Positions 17,469-27,351 are shown, numbered from the stretch's first letter. The stretch is 64,000 nt of DNA from JAAEPI01 sp965212145 (GCA_965212145.1 CBDBUY010000009.1:1174070-1238069); one strand, 5' to 3'. A program made the numbers and translations. Notes: generated from the letters alone by a model not told the origin.

Positions 17469-19697
17469 TTGGATTCCAATAACCCTAAAAGTGCCGGATT
17501 CGGAACGGCACCCGTTTTCTTAACCGCCATTTCAACCATTCTCGGGGCTATCCTTTTCTTGCGATTCGGATATGCGGTGGGATCTGTGGGCTTTATGGGA
17601 GCGTTGGCAATTATTGCGGTTAGTCACATGGTCACCATTCCTACCGCCATGGCCATCGCAGAAATCGCGACCAATGAAAAAGTTGAAGGTGGCGGGGAAT
17701 ATTACATTATATCTCGATCGTTCGGCCTTAACATCGGAGCTGCAATAGGCATAGCACTTTATTTTTCACAGGCCATCAGCGTTGCTTTCTACGTCATTGC
17801 GTTTGCGGAAGCGTTTAAACCGGTCATAGAGTTTCTGAATAATTCATACGGACTCGGAATCACAGATATCAGAGTTGTGAGCGTGCCGGCTCTAATCCTC
17901 CTGGCAGTTTTGATGTTGACCAAGGGAGCTGATCTTGGCGTCAAAGCACTATATGTTGTTGCCGGAATTCTATTTCTGTCATTGATCATGTTCTTCCTTG
18001 GTGGCCCAATTGAAGAGGCTGCCGCTCAGGGTGGAAGTAAGCTTTTTGACAAAATGGAAGGTGGGGATAGTTTTTTCATCGTGTTTGCTATTTGTTTCCC
18101 GGCCTTTACCGGAATGACTGCCGGAGTTGGATTAAGCGGGGATCTTCGAAACCCTCGCAAATCCATTCCATTGGGAACGCTTTCAGCTACAATTATAGGA
18201 ATGCTCATTTATGTGGCTTTGAGCTACAAGTTCTCTGTCTCCGCTATTCCGGATGACCTGGTCAATGATGATTTGATCATGTCTAAAATCGCACTTTGGG
18301 GACCAATCATCCCGATTGGCCTGGCATGTGCGACCGTTTCGTCGGCTCTGGGCTCAATACTCGTTGCACCAAGAACACTGCAAGCTCTCGCACAGGATAA
18401 GGTGTTCCCAAGCTCTAAATTCAATGGCTTCCTTTCGCATGGCAAGGGAGCAAAGAATGAGCCGATGAATGCTACAGCAGTAAGTCTTGTGGTCGCGTTA
18501 TTTTTTGTCCTGTTAGGAGACGTGGATATCGTAGCAAGGATCATTTCCATGTTTTTCATGGTCACGTATGGTGCGTTGTGTTTGATCTCTTTTTTACAAC
18601 ATTTCGCGGCAGACCCTTCTTATCGGCCATCCTTCAAGTCCAGATGGTACATCTCGCTCGCCGGAGCAATCTTGTGCATCTACCTGATGTTCAAAATGGA
18701 ACCTTTGTTTGGGTTCCTGGCGGTCATTTTCATGGTGTTGATTTACCTGGGGATTTCACGGCATTTGGGAGGAAAACAAGGGATGGCACAAATCTTTCAA
18801 GGGGTCATTTTTCAGGTGAGCCGGAATCTTCAGGTGTTCTTACAAAAGGCCGACAAGGAGGTCATCCAATCCTGGCGACCTTCCATGATCTGTATTTCAG
18901 AAGATTCATTCAAACGAATTTCGGCCTTCAAATTGATGACATGGATTTCGCACAGATACGGGTTCGGCACCTACCTCCATTTCATCAATGGCTATGTCTC
19001 CAAGGAATCTTGTGCGAGCGCAGAAGAGGTGTTGGACCAGCTCGTAAAGCAGGCTGACTTCTCCGACAGCAACGTGTACTTTGACACGATCATCTCTCCT
19101 TCCTTCACAACTGCTGTGGCACAGTCTATTCAATTGCCGAGTGTTTCCGGAAAAACGAGCAACACCTATTTGTTCGAATACTTCAGAGACGAGCAAGGGT
19201 GTACTTCAGACATTCTCGATAACCTTTCTTTGGTCCAGTCAGCAGGGTTCGACATGTGCATTCTTTCTAGCTCTGAACGAGGCTTTGGCTTCCAATCCCA
19301 AATTCATATTTGGATTACAAAAGGAGATGTAGAAAATGCCTCATTAATGATTCTTCTGGCTTACATCATCGCCGGTCATCCCGATTGGAAAAAAGCTCAG
19401 ATCAAGATTTTCGCCATCTTTCCAGAGGATGAAATCACGGAGCAAAATGATCAGTTGATTGAACTCATTGAAGAAGGTCGATTGCCGATTTCACATAGAA
19501 ATGTGGTCGTATTTCCTCAAACTGATGAGCGAGGCACGAAGCAAATTATCAAGGAAAAATCAGATGATGCCGACCTCACAATTATTGGATTCAGAGGTGA
19601 AAGCACCAAGCAACTGGGCAAGGAAGTCTTTGAGGGTTATGACGGCATGGGCAACATCCTTTTTGTAAATAGTCTGAGTCCTAAGAGAATTCGATAG
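17469..19697 (+). CDS. SLC12/APC-superfamily cation-chloride or amino acid cotransporter-like protein
   Basis: A 742-residue membrane protein. Residues about 10-430 hold around 12 transmembrane segments with APC-fold features: GTAPVFLTAISTILGAILFL (12-31) with the unwound TM1, GGGEYYIISRSFG (75-87) and FAICFPAFTGMTAGVGLSGD (about 206-225), which resemble SLC12 cation-chloride cotransporters. Residues about 430-742 are a soluble C-terminal domain, ending IIGFRGESTKQLGKEVFEGY, as in eukaryotic SLC12. Start is TTG at 17469; an in-frame stop is six bases upstream. The substrate is not certain: K/Na-Cl cotransport or amino acid uptake are both possible. Confidence 0.85.
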   Translation: MDSNNPKSAGFGTAPVFLTAISTILGAILFLRFGYAVGSVGFMGALAIIAVSHMVTIPTAMAIAEIATNEKVEGGGEYYIISRSFGLNIGAAIGIALYFSQAISVAFYVIAFAEAFKPVIEFLNNSYGLGITDIRVVSVPALILLAVLMLTKGADLGVKALYVVAGILFLSLIMFFLGGPIEEAAAQGGSKLFDKMEGGDSFFIVFAICFPAFTGMTAGVGLSGDLRNPRKSIPLGTLSATIIGMLIYVALSYKFSVSAIPDDLVNDDLIMSKIALWGPIIPIGLACATVSSALGSILVAPRTLQALAQDKVFPSSKFNGFLSHGKGAKNEPMNATAVSLVVALFFVLLGDVDIVARIISMFFMVTYGALCLISFLQHFAADPSYRPSFKSRWYISLAGAILCIYLMFKMEPLFGFLAVIFMVLIYLGISRHLGGKQGMAQIFQGVIFQVSRNLQVFLQKADKEVIQSWRPSMICISEDSFKRISAFKLMTWISHRYGFGTYLHFINGYVSKESCASAEEVLDQLVKQADFSDSNVYFDTIISPSFTTAVAQSIQLPSVSGKTSNTYLFEYFRDEQGCTSDILDNLSLVQSAGFDMCILSSSERGFGFQSQIHIWITKGDVENASLMILLAYIIAGHPDWKKAQIKIFAIFPEDEITEQNDQLIELIEEGRLPISHRNVVVFPQTDERGTKQIIKEKSDDADLTIIGFRGESTKQLGKEVFEGYDGMGNILFVNSLSPKRIR

Positions 19698-19833
19698 TTA
19701 TCACCCTCACTCTTCACAAAGCCAAAGCACTGGTTCAGCGTCTTTAAGCCGGCAGTACCGCTTATCTAAAAAATCATTAATTATATCTCCTCTTCTGGAT
19801 ATTTCATTTGCACCATTCTAATTTAGCGGCCTC

Positions 19834-20802
19834 ATGAATTGGGCATCTTCCATATCGGATTTAGAACTGATTTTCATCGGCTGCTTTGTCGTATTCTACT
19901 TGCTTTATTTAATCAGGGCAATCAGAATTGGACGAAAGCTTGGCAATCCTATTTTCAGAATTCTCCCAAAGCTGTTGGTTCGTGGGGCGGCATTCGCATT
20001 ATTGATAATTTCCTTATTAGGACCATCATTTGGCGAGACCAGTCGAGAGATCAAAACGATTGGCAAGGACATGTTCATCTGTCTGGATCTTTCAGAGTCT
20101 ATGAACGCATTTGACATTCAGCCGACCAGACTGGAGCGCATCAAATTCGAGATGAAAAACATCGTGGAAGCCTTCAACTCCGATCGGATTGGGATGATCA
20201 TGTTTTCCAATGAAGCGTTCATGCAGTGTCCCCTGACCTACGACAATAACGCCCTGAACTTGTTCATCCAATCCTTGCATACGGGTCTGGTTCCAAGTAC
20301 GGGAACCGATTTTGGTCCTCCGCTCAAAATGGCCTTTGAAAAACTGAAGGCTGAAGAAGGTGCCGAAAGCCGACAGAAATCGCAAATCATTGTGTTGATT
20401 AGTGACGGAGAAGATTTTGGCGAGGAGACGGACGAGATTGCTGAGGAAATTGAAGACGAAGGGATTCGCCTTTTCGCCCTAGGGGTCGGAACAGAGCAGG
20501 GTTCAAAAATCCAAACATCCAGAGGCTACAAGCGCGATCAAAACGGTGAGGAAGTTGTCAGCCGTTTGAATTCAAAATCACTCCAAGACCTGGCAAGAAA
20601 GACAGGCGGAGAATACTTCGAAATCAATGATCGACAGAATGACGTTGAGCGAATGATCAACTCCATCAACGCTATTGAAGGTGAGCTCCGTGACTCAAAA
20701 GAAGTGGATGCCAAATCCAACAAATATTATTATTTCCTCATGGGGGCTCTGGCACTGTTGGTCATCGACGTACTATTTCAAATTCGATTATTTAGGGTTT
20801 AA
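19834..20802 (+). CDS. BatB-like von Willebrand factor A membrane protein
   Basis: A 322-residue inner-membrane protein. Two N-terminal TM helices (about 10-28 and 48-65), then a VWA domain with an intact MIDAS: D85-x-S87-x-S89 (DLSES), T156/T158 (STGTD) and D191 (SDGED), and a C-terminal TM (about 300-318). The layout matches BatA/BatB of the Bacteroides aerotolerance (Bat) operon. The MoxR ATPase, DUF58 protein, BatA and BatD that usually accompany it are not in the window. A BatC-like TPR gene follows after 56 bases. Confidence 0.88.
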   Translation: MNWASSISDLELIFIGCFVVFYLLYLIRAIRIGRKLGNPIFRILPKLLVRGAAFALLIISLLGPSFGETSREIKTIGKDMFICLDLSESMNAFDIQPTRLERIKFEMKNIVEAFNSDRIGMIMFSNEAFMQCPLTYDNNALNLFIQSLHTGLVPSTGTDFGPPLKMAFEKLKAEEGAESRQKSQIIVLISDGEDFGEETDEIAEEIEDEGIRLFALGVGTEQGSKIQTSRGYKRDQNGEEVVSRLNSKSLQDLARKTGGEYFEINDRQNDVERMINSINAIEGELRDSKEVDAKSNKYYYFLMGALALLVIDVLFQIRLFRV

Positions 20803-20858
20803 CAAATTTTAGAATCGATTGAACTTAAAGACCTGTTAATCGTTCTAATTTCGCAACT

Positions 20859-21671
20859 ATGGTAAAAGTGGTATTTCTTATTCTGGCATTGATCTCGACT
20901 GATCCAAGAGAGATTTCTAAGGTTAATTCCTTGAAGAAGAATGCAGCCGAAGCTTTCAAAAAAGGGAATTTCGAGAAAGCCATCGAACAATATCAAATCC
21001 TTGATTCACTCGGTGTTGAGGATCCGGCATTGAAGTTGAACCTTGCCCATGCTTTTTACCAATTAAATGACACCACAGGCGCCTTGAATAATTACCAGGC
21101 GGTCTTGAATGCACCGAATAAGAAACTGCGTTCCGTGGCTTATCAGCAGCTTGGAGTGATGAAAAAGGAGACTCAGAAATACGAAGAGGCACTTCAATAT
21201 TTGAAGTCTAGTTTAAAAGCAGACCCAACCAATGAAGGAGCACGTTACGACTATGAGTTAGTGAAGAAGCTCCTAGAAGAGCAAAAGAAACAAGAACAAG
21301 AGCAGCAAGATCAGAATCAGGAAGATCAGGACCAGGAAAACCAAGATCAAAATCAGGATCAGGAAAACAAGGACGAGCAAAAAGGCGATAAAGACCAGGA
21401 GCAAGAACAGCAAGACGGAGAAAAAGAAGAAAGCGATCAGGAAGAGGACGGAGAGAAAAAAGAAGGTGAAAACGAGGAAGGTGAAGAGCAGGAAGCAGAA
21501 AAGGAGCCCTCTCAGGAGGAAATGATGCAGGAGAAATTAGAAGAAATGAACATCAGTCCTGAAAAAGCCAAGATGATCCTTGAAGCGATGCGAAATAACG
21601 AGGTGCAATACCTGCAGCAACAGCGCAGAAAACCTACCAAGCGTCCTCCTAGCGGCAAACCCGATTGGTAA
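20859..21671 (+). CDS. BatC-like TPR protein with acidic low-complexity tail
   Basis: A 270-residue protein with an N-terminal hydrophobic stretch (VKVVFLILALIS, signal peptide), about three TPR units (25-130) and then a long Glu/Gln/Asp/Lys-rich low-complexity region (141-222), closed by a short helix and a basic C-terminus (RRKPTKRPPSGKPDW). This TPR plus acidic stretch is the usual form of BatC, a periplasmic partner of BatA/BatB. It probably assembles with the adjacent BatB. The acidic segment is disordered by composition. Confidence 0.85.
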   Translation: MVKVVFLILALISTDPREISKVNSLKKNAAEAFKKGNFEKAIEQYQILDSLGVEDPALKLNLAHAFYQLNDTTGALNNYQAVLNAPNKKLRSVAYQQLGVMKKETQKYEEALQYLKSSLKADPTNEGARYDYELVKKLLEEQKKQEQEQQDQNQEDQDQENQDQNQDQENKDEQKGDKDQEQEQQDGEKEESDQEEDGEKKEGENEEGEEQEAEKEPSQEEMMQEKLEEMNISPEKAKMILEAMRNNEVQYLQQQRRKPTKRPPSGKPDW

Positions 21672-21753
21672 GTCGGGAATTGACATTGCTTCCTTCGATT
21701 TTTGCGCAGCAAATTCCGATCTTTGCGGTCGAAAACATTAAACCAAAAATTAC

Positions 21754-22932
21754 ATGAAAGAAGTATATATCGCTTCAGCAGTTCGAACCCCCATCGGAAG
21801 TTTTGGAGGAGCGTTATCAGGATTTACCGCCGTGCAGCTTGGCGCCATTGCTATTAAAGGTGCCGTAGAAAAAGCCGGAGTATCAGCTGATCAGGTGCAG
21901 GAAGTCCTGATGGGCAATGTGGTATCCGCCAACCTCGGTCAGGCTCCTGCCAGACAAGCCGCTATAGAAGCAGGAATTGGTCACAATGTCCCATGCACCA
22001 CCATTAACAAAGTTTGCTCGTCAGGAATGAAGTCGGCCATGTTCGGTGCACAATCCATCATGACAAGTCAAAACGATTTGGTTGTTGTGGGCGGTATGGA
22101 AAGCATGAGCAACATCCCCTACTACATCCCTAAAGCGAGATTTGGTTACAAGTATGGCAATGCTGAATTGGTCGACGGGCTACAGAAAGATGGGCTTTGG
22201 GAGGTGTACAACAACTTCGCAATGGGAAATTGTGCCGATCACACAGCGAAGGAAATGAATATTTCTCGTGAGGAACAGGACGAGTACGCCATCAATTCTT
22301 ACAAACGCACCGCAGCATCCACAGAAGCGGGCCTATTCAATGATGAAATTGTCCCGGTTGAAATTCCACAGCGCAAAGGCGATCCGATGGTCATGAAAGA
22401 GGATGAGGAATTCAAAAATGTAAACTTCGATAAGATTCCTGGTTTGCGCCCTGTCTTTAGCAAGGAAGGCACAGTTACTGCAGCCAACGCGTCTACCATC
22501 AATGACGGAGCTTCTGCAATGGTTCTGATAAGCAAAGAGAAAATGGAAGAGCTGGGCTTGACTCCCATCGCCAAGATTCGAGGTTTTGCTGATGCAGCTC
22601 AGGATCCTTTGTGGTTTACTACTGCTCCTGCCCTGGCCATTCCAAAAGCCATCAAGAATGCGGGTATAGAAGCTTCAGATGTGGACTACTATGAAATCAA
22701 TGAGGCATTCTCAGCTGTAGCCATAGCCAACATGAAAGAATTAAACCTCGATCCTGAAAAAGTAAATGTGAACGGCGGAGCAGTCGCCATTGGTCATCCT
22801 CTGGGTGCCTCTGGAGCAAGAATCATGGCCACTTTGACCTCAGTGCTAAAGCAGAAAAGTGGATCCATCGGTGTTGCCGGAATTTGCAACGGTGGTGGTG
22901 GAGCAAGCGCCATTGTAATCGAACGAGTTTAA
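21754..22932 (+). CDS. Acetyl-CoA C-acetyltransferase (thiolase)
   Basis: A 392-residue biosynthetic/degradative thiolase that condenses or cleaves acyl-CoA. The nucleophile is C88 in INKVCSSGMK, with H348 in GHPLGASGARI and C378 in GICNGGGGAS as the catalytic His and second Cys. Length and the NEAFSAVA motif (about 316) match acetoacetyl-CoA thiolases (AtoB/PhaA). Related genes for fatty acid oxidation or polyhydroxyalkanoate are not seen nearby, so the pathway is open. A strong terminator follows. Confidence 0.93.
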   Translation: MKEVYIASAVRTPIGSFGGALSGFTAVQLGAIAIKGAVEKAGVSADQVQEVLMGNVVSANLGQAPARQAAIEAGIGHNVPCTTINKVCSSGMKSAMFGAQSIMTSQNDLVVVGGMESMSNIPYYIPKARFGYKYGNAELVDGLQKDGLWEVYNNFAMGNCADHTAKEMNISREEQDEYAINSYKRTAASTEAGLFNDEIVPVEIPQRKGDPMVMKEDEEFKNVNFDKIPGLRPVFSKEGTVTAANASTINDGASAMVLISKEKMEELGLTPIAKIRGFADAAQDPLWFTTAPALAIPKAIKNAGIEASDVDYYEINEAFSAVAIANMKELNLDPEKVNVNGGAVAIGHPLGASGARIMATLTSVLKQKSGSIGVAGICNGGGGASAIVIERV

Positions 22933-22954
22933 AATCCAAACAATGAATAATTTT

Positions 22955-22986
22955 ACCTATCCGTCGTTAGGCGGATAGGTTTTTTT
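22955..22986 (+). terminator. Rho-independent terminator after the thiolase gene
   Basis: Perfect 9-bp stem ACCTATCCG / CGGATAGGT with an eight-base loop and a run of T. It ends immediately before the potential GTG of the next gene, so the downstream gene needs its own promoter or has a later start. Confidence 0.85.
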
Positions 22987-22992
22987 GTGTTT

Positions 22993-24327
22993 ATGCAACT
23001 GGTGAGGAGAAACTACATTTTACAACTTCAAATAAGAGGAGTGTTGCTCGTGGCAATGCTCGTTTTCGGCTATTGGAGTTTTTCCCAAACGCCGGTTGTC
23101 ACCTACCACGATTCCACCCATATTTTCGTCAAAGAACGATATGCTTTCATTGATGGTGACAGCTCGAAAGTTCATGGCCCGTACCAGATGTTCGACATCT
23201 ACGGCGCTCTGATCATCACAGGAAACTACGAAAGCGGCAAACGTCAGGGAACCTTCTTCAATTACTATCCCAATGGCAACAAACAGCGCGAAACGACTTA
23301 CCAAAATGGACTCAGAGAGGGAGTCACGAAAGTCTATGACTCTGATGGCTCATTAATCCAGGAGGCTTTTTTCGAGAAAGATACACTGTCCGGAAGGCTC
23401 AAACTGTACAACAAGCAGGAACAGTTAATAGGTGAAACCGAATTCAAAAAAGGAAAACCGGAAGGTCTTGTCATTGAATATTATCCTGGCGGAGGCATAA
23501 AAGAAGAGACCCAGTACGCCAACGGGAAACCAAATGGATACACCCGACACTTTTATGAAAACGGCGTGAAAAATCTGGAAGCAACTTACTCCGGAGGCTT
23601 GCTCAACGGAAGCTATAAGACTTTCTACCCTTCCGGGGAACTGGAGATGGAAGTCTTTAACGAACAAGGAAGGAGAACAGGCTTCATCCGACACTTTTAT
23701 GAAAACGGACAGTTGAAATCAGAGGGCAACTATGTCAATGGACGTCTGAACGGTGAAATGATTGTGTTTTTCGAAAACGGTGACATCAAGGCTGAGTACA
23801 AGTACAGCAAGGGCAGCAAGATTGGAACCAACACAGAATATTTTGATAACGGGAAAGTCAAACTGAAATCAGAATATTCGGCTTCCGGAGAAGCTATAAT
23901 TGTTGAGTACAATCAAGATGGAAACAAAGTCTCCGAAAAATCAACGATCAATGATCAACCGATAAACGAATGGCTCTATTACGACGATAACGAAAAGGTC
24001 AAACTTCGCGAAACCTATCAAAATGGAAAGCTGCATGGAAAGCGCAACTACTACGAATCCGGTGACATTATTAAATCCGAAGAATACTTAAGAGGACTAA
24101 AGTGGGGCGAATCGGTGGAGTACTTTTCCCCTAAAAAAATATCACTGAAAGCCAATTACAGAAAAGACCAATTGCACGGCCCATATGTCAAGTTCTACAA
24201 GAACGGCAATGTGGAGTACACGGGGCAGTATGCCGACGGCAAACGACACGGTCCCTGGACGTTCTATGACAAGAAAGGCAATGTGCTCCAAAGTGTCATT
24301 TATGAGCAGGGAATTGAGCGACAATAG
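22993..24327 (+). CDS. Secreted YwqK/MORN-like repeat protein
   Basis: A 444-residue protein with a signal peptide (QIRGVLLVAMLVFGYWSFSQ) and about 14 tandem repeats of 20-24 residues. The repeat pattern is G.Y..G...G....Y..NG......Y.NG, e.g. GNYESGKRQGTFFNYYPNGN and GQYADGKRHGPWTFYDKKGN. This is the MORN-variant repeat annotated as YwqK antitoxin family. In Bacteroidota such proteins are usually exported and of unknown role, and no toxin gene is adjacent. ATG at 22993 is chosen; GTG at 22987 abuts the terminator T-run. Confidence 0.8.
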   Translation: MQLVRRNYILQLQIRGVLLVAMLVFGYWSFSQTPVVTYHDSTHIFVKERYAFIDGDSSKVHGPYQMFDIYGALIITGNYESGKRQGTFFNYYPNGNKQRETTYQNGLREGVTKVYDSDGSLIQEAFFEKDTLSGRLKLYNKQEQLIGETEFKKGKPEGLVIEYYPGGGIKEETQYANGKPNGYTRHFYENGVKNLEATYSGGLLNGSYKTFYPSGELEMEVFNEQGRRTGFIRHFYENGQLKSEGNYVNGRLNGEMIVFFENGDIKAEYKYSKGSKIGTNTEYFDNGKVKLKSEYSASGEAIIVEYNQDGNKVSEKSTINDQPINEWLYYDDNEKVKLRETYQNGKLHGKRNYYESGDIIKSEEYLRGLKWGESVEYFSPKKISLKANYRKDQLHGPYVKFYKNGNVEYTGQYADGKRHGPWTFYDKKGNVLQSVIYEQGIERQ

Positions 24328-24352
24328 CCTTTGATTGAACTAGATTTGCCTC

Positions 24353-25291
24353 ATGATCGATGGCCTGATATCCACAGATTTTAAGTTCCCCGGACAAGTA
24401 TCAAAATACACTGGAAAAGTACGTGAGGTGTATGATTTCGGCGATAAACTCGCCATGATCGCTACAGATCGCATCTCGGCTTTTGATGTGGTTCTGCCCC
24501 GTCCTATTCCCCACAAGGGACAAGTGTTAAATCAGATCGCTGAGAAGTGTCTGAATGCTACATCGGACATAGTTCCGAACTGGCTCGAATCTTCTCCTCA
24601 TCCGAATGTAACCATTGGAAAGAAATGTGAACCATTTCAGGTTGAGATGGTCGTTCGCGGATATCTGACAGGCCATGCCTGGCGGGAATACAGAGATGGA
24701 AAAAGAGTTCTCTGTGGTGTGAGCATGCCTGAGGGAATGAAAGAACATGACAAGTTTCCTGAGCCGATCATCACTCCCACTACCAAGGCCCACGAGGGGC
24801 ATGACGAGGATATTTCTCGAGAAGAAATTCTGGCCCAAGGCATTGTTCAAAAATCAGATTATGAGCAACTGGAGGCTTACACCAGAGCCCTTTTCGAGCG
24901 AGGTACGCAGATGGCCGCCGATCAGGGATTGATATTAGTAGATACCAAATATGAGTTCGGCAAATACCAAGATCAGATTTATTTGATCGATGAAGTTCAC
25001 ACGCCGGACTCTTCCCGGTATTTCTACTCAGATACTTATCAGGAATTGCAGGAAAAAGGGCTCCCGCAGAAACAACTTTCAAAGGAATTCGTTCGAGAAT
25101 GGTTGATCAGCGAAGGTTTTCAAGGCAAGGACGGACAGCAAATACCCGAGATGAATGATGCCAGAATTCAATCCATCTCAGAGCGCTATATTGAACTCTT
25201 TGAAAACATAACTGGTCAAAAATTTGAGAAAGACGATTACCGACATAAATTAGCCAACATAAAATCCAGCATTGAAACTGCTTTGACATGA
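24353..25291 (+). CDS. purC: Phosphoribosylaminoimidazole-succinocarboxamide synthase
   Basis: PurC joins CAIR and aspartate with ATP to give SAICAR in purine synthesis. The 312-residue form has the SAICAR synthetase signatures [20 protein letters not shown] (19-38), [35 protein letters not shown] and LVDTKYEFG, matching the longer type found in Bacteroidota and fungi. A TAGATTTG box at 24341-24348 sits only four bases before the ATG, so any promoter there would give a leaderless message. The stop overlaps the next gene by four bases. Confidence 0.95.
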   Translation: MIDGLISTDFKFPGQVSKYTGKVREVYDFGDKLAMIATDRISAFDVVLPRPIPHKGQVLNQIAEKCLNATSDIVPNWLESSPHPNVTIGKKCEPFQVEMVVRGYLTGHAWREYRDGKRVLCGVSMPEGMKEHDKFPEPIITPTTKAHEGHDEDISREEILAQGIVQKSDYEQLEAYTRALFERGTQMAADQGLILVDTKYEFGKYQDQIYLIDEVHTPDSSRYFYSDTYQELQEKGLPQKQLSKEFVREWLISEGFQGKDGQQIPEMNDARIQSISERYIELFENITGQKFEKDDYRHKLANIKSSIETALT

Positions 25292-25662
25292 ACCATTCAT
25301 TAGAACACCACGAGAACTATTCAGTATTTTCCATTCAGGAAGACAAATTAGATACAACTATCGCCCCTGAAGTGAAGACAAAATTCACTGAGGCTCAGGC
25401 AGCTGGAGCCAATTATTTAATTGTTGATTTAAGTCAAGTCAAGTATGCTGATTCCTCTGGATTGAGTGCACTCTTGGTAGGAAACAGATCATTCAGTGAA
25501 ATCGGATGCTTCGTGATCTTCGGTGTTCAAGAGCACGTGGAGAAATTAATCAAGATCAGTATGCTTGATAAAGTCCTGAATATCCAACCCACCAGAGAAG
25601 AAGCGGTTGATTTTGTCTTCATGACATCTGTGAAAAAGGAAGCAGGCGAAGGTGATGAATAG
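25288..25662 (+). CDS. STAS-domain anti-sigma factor antagonist-like protein
   Basis: A 124-residue single STAS domain related to SpoIIAA/RsbV. The loop [11 protein letters not shown] contains D55 and S56-S57; Ser in this position is the phosphorylation site that governs binding to anti-sigma kinases. No kinase or sigma factor is close by. It is translationally coupled to purC (ATGA overlap) and followed two bases later by rnz. The function may be a partner-switch in RNA/nucleotide metabolism or unrelated; only the fold is clear. Confidence 0.88.
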   Translation: MNHSLEHHENYSVFSIQEDKLDTTIAPEVKTKFTEAQAAGANYLIVDLSQVKYADSSGLSALLVGNRSFSEIGCFVIFGVQEHVEKLIKISMLDKVLNIQPTREEAVDFVFMTSVKKEAGEGDE

Positions 25663-25664
25663 TT

Positions 25665-26576
25665 GTGGAGCTGCTGATTCTAGGTTCTAATTCTGCAGCG
25701 TTCGCATATGGCCGTCATCACACGGCTCAAATTCTAAAATACGAGAGTAAATACTTCCTGATTGACTGTGGAGAAGGAACGCAGATACAAATGCGTCGAT
25801 TCCAAGTCAAACTATCTAAGCTTCATTGTATTCTGATCTCTCATCTCCACGGCGATCATTACCTGGGATTAACCGGTCTGCTGAATACTCTTCACTTATA
25901 TGGCAGGAAAACCAAACTTACGGTAGTCGGGCCTCCTGGTCTTAGGGAAATATTGTCACTCCAGTTTAAGATGTCAAGGACGACACTCACCTACCCGATC
26001 CAGTTCATAGAATGGAAACCAAATGAAAATCATGTGGTTTACGAAGACAAAAAATTAACCATTGAAACGATTCCTTTGGAACACAAGATCGACTGCAGTG
26101 GATATTTGATCAGAGAAAAGCCCAAACGAAGGCGTATTAACAGGCAAATGCTTCCAGAACAACTGGCTCCAGCTGAAATTAGAAAATTAAAGAATGGCGA
26201 AGATGTATTGGACTTAAGCGGTGAGATTAAATTTCATCATGACAAGGTGACCTTACCACCAAAAAAATCCCTCAGCTATGCCTTTTGTTCGGACACCAAA
26301 TACCTTCCGCGTTTATCTAAACAGGTTCAGGGTGTGGATTTATTGTACCATGAATCGTCCTTCCTGGATGAAATGGTAGATCGAGCTGAAATGACAAAAC
26401 ATTCTACAGCTGCGCAGGCGGCTTTGATCGCTAAAGAAGCCAATGCCGGAAAGCTGTTACTCGGACATTTCTCAAGCAGATATAGAAAGTTGGATGAATT
26501 CCTGGAAGAATCGAAACCGATTTTCGAAAATACCCATTTGGCGATAGAAGGTGAAACATTTAATGTGGAGGCATGA
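25665..26576 (+). CDS. rnz: Ribonuclease Z (tRNA 3'-processing endonuclease)
   Basis: RNase Z cuts the 3' trailer of pre-tRNA, needed here because the two tRNA genes in the window do not encode CCA. The metallo-beta-lactamase motif is H60-x-H62-x-D64-H65 (SHLHGDHYLG), with SDTKYLP (about 207) and the HESSF and LLGHFSSRY (about 264-272) ligand motifs downstream. Length (303) fits the short bacterial form; the DCGEGTQ motif (34-40) is also present. GTG start two bases after the STAS gene stop. Its end overlaps the next gene by four bases. Confidence 0.95.
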   Translation: MELLILGSNSAAFAYGRHHTAQILKYESKYFLIDCGEGTQIQMRRFQVKLSKLHCILISHLHGDHYLGLTGLLNTLHLYGRKTKLTVVGPPGLREILSLQFKMSRTTLTYPIQFIEWKPNENHVVYEDKKLTIETIPLEHKIDCSGYLIREKPKRRRINRQMLPEQLAPAEIRKLKNGEDVLDLSGEIKFHHDKVTLPPKKSLSYAFCSDTKYLPRLSKQVQGVDLLYHESSFLDEMVDRAEMTKHSTAAQAALIAKEANAGKLLLGHFSSRYRKLDEFLEESKPIFENTHLAIEGETFNVEA

Positions 26577-27349
26577 ATTTCACTAAGAAGCAAAAGCTGT
26601 TCGTTCTGCTGGCAAGCATATTTTTAACAAATGCGCTGCTAGCCAACATTGTTGGAGTAAAGATTTTCTCCATGGAGGAAACCCTAGGCTTCCCTCCAGC
26701 TCAGATTCCTCTTTTTGGTGACTTCAAACTCGATTTTAACCTAACAGCTGGAGTCATTTTATGGCCGGTTGTGTTCATCACGACGGACATCATCAACGAG
26801 TACTTCGGGGTAAAGGGCGTCAAGAGAATCAGCTATTTAACAGCAGGTTGTATTGCTTTCGCTTTTGCTGCGATTGCTGTGATCATAACTCTGGCTCCCG
26901 CCCAATTCTGGATGGATGTCAATGCACAAGATGCTGACGGTAATCCGTTTAATGTGAACTACGCGTTCAACAAGTTGTTTTCTCAAGGGCTTGGAATCAT
27001 CATTGGATCATTAACCGCTTTTTTGATTGGGCAGCTTTTGGACGCCTTTGTTTTCAGAGGTCTGCGACGCATGACCGGTGAGAAAATGGTTTGGTTACGA
27101 GCCACTGGTTCGACATTGATCTCTCAGCTGATTGACAGCTTTGTTGTTCTTTTCCTTGCCTTTTATTTTCTGGCACCTGAAGAAAGTAAATGGTCATTTG
27201 CACAGGTCAGTTCAGTTGGGACCATCAATTACATCTACAAATTTGCTGTAGCAATTCTTCTGACGCCAGTTATTTATCTCGCCCATTATTTGATTGACAG
27301 GTACCTCGGAGAAGAAGCAGTTGCTGTTAAAGAAGACGCCATAAACTAA
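26573..27349 (+). CDS. Queuosine precursor transporter (VUT/ECF family, YhhQ-like)
   Basis: A 258-residue membrane protein with about six hydrophobic segments. The motifs ANIVGVKIF (24-32), FPVV-type WPVVFITTDIINEYFG (64-79) and GSTLISQLIDSFVV (near 180-193) are diagnostic of the DUF165/VUT family, which imports preQ0/preQ1 for tRNA queuosine. It is coupled to rnz by an ATGA overlap, which places two tRNA-maturation functions together. A terminator follows at 27352-27379. Confidence 0.9.
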   Translation: MNFTKKQKLFVLLASIFLTNALLANIVGVKIFSMEETLGFPPAQIPLFGDFKLDFNLTAGVILWPVVFITTDIINEYFGVKGVKRISYLTAGCIAFAFAAIAVIITLAPAQFWMDVNAQDADGNPFNVNYAFNKLFSQGLGIIIGSLTAFLIGQLLDAFVFRGLRRMTGEKMVWLRATGSTLISQLIDSFVVLFLAFYFLAPEESKWSFAQVSSVGTINYIYKFAVAILLTPVIYLAHYLIDRYLGEEAVAVKEDAIN

Positions 27350-27351
27350 AA

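Noticed and set aside
22993..24327. YwqK-repeat protein as antitoxin of a toxin-antitoxin pair
   Set aside because: No toxin-like gene is adjacent and the protein has a signal peptide; the antitoxin name is a family label only.
24341..24348. TAGATTTG as purC promoter
   Set aside because: It is only four bases from the ATG and its possible TTG partner is 24 bases away, outside the usual spacing; kept only as a remark.
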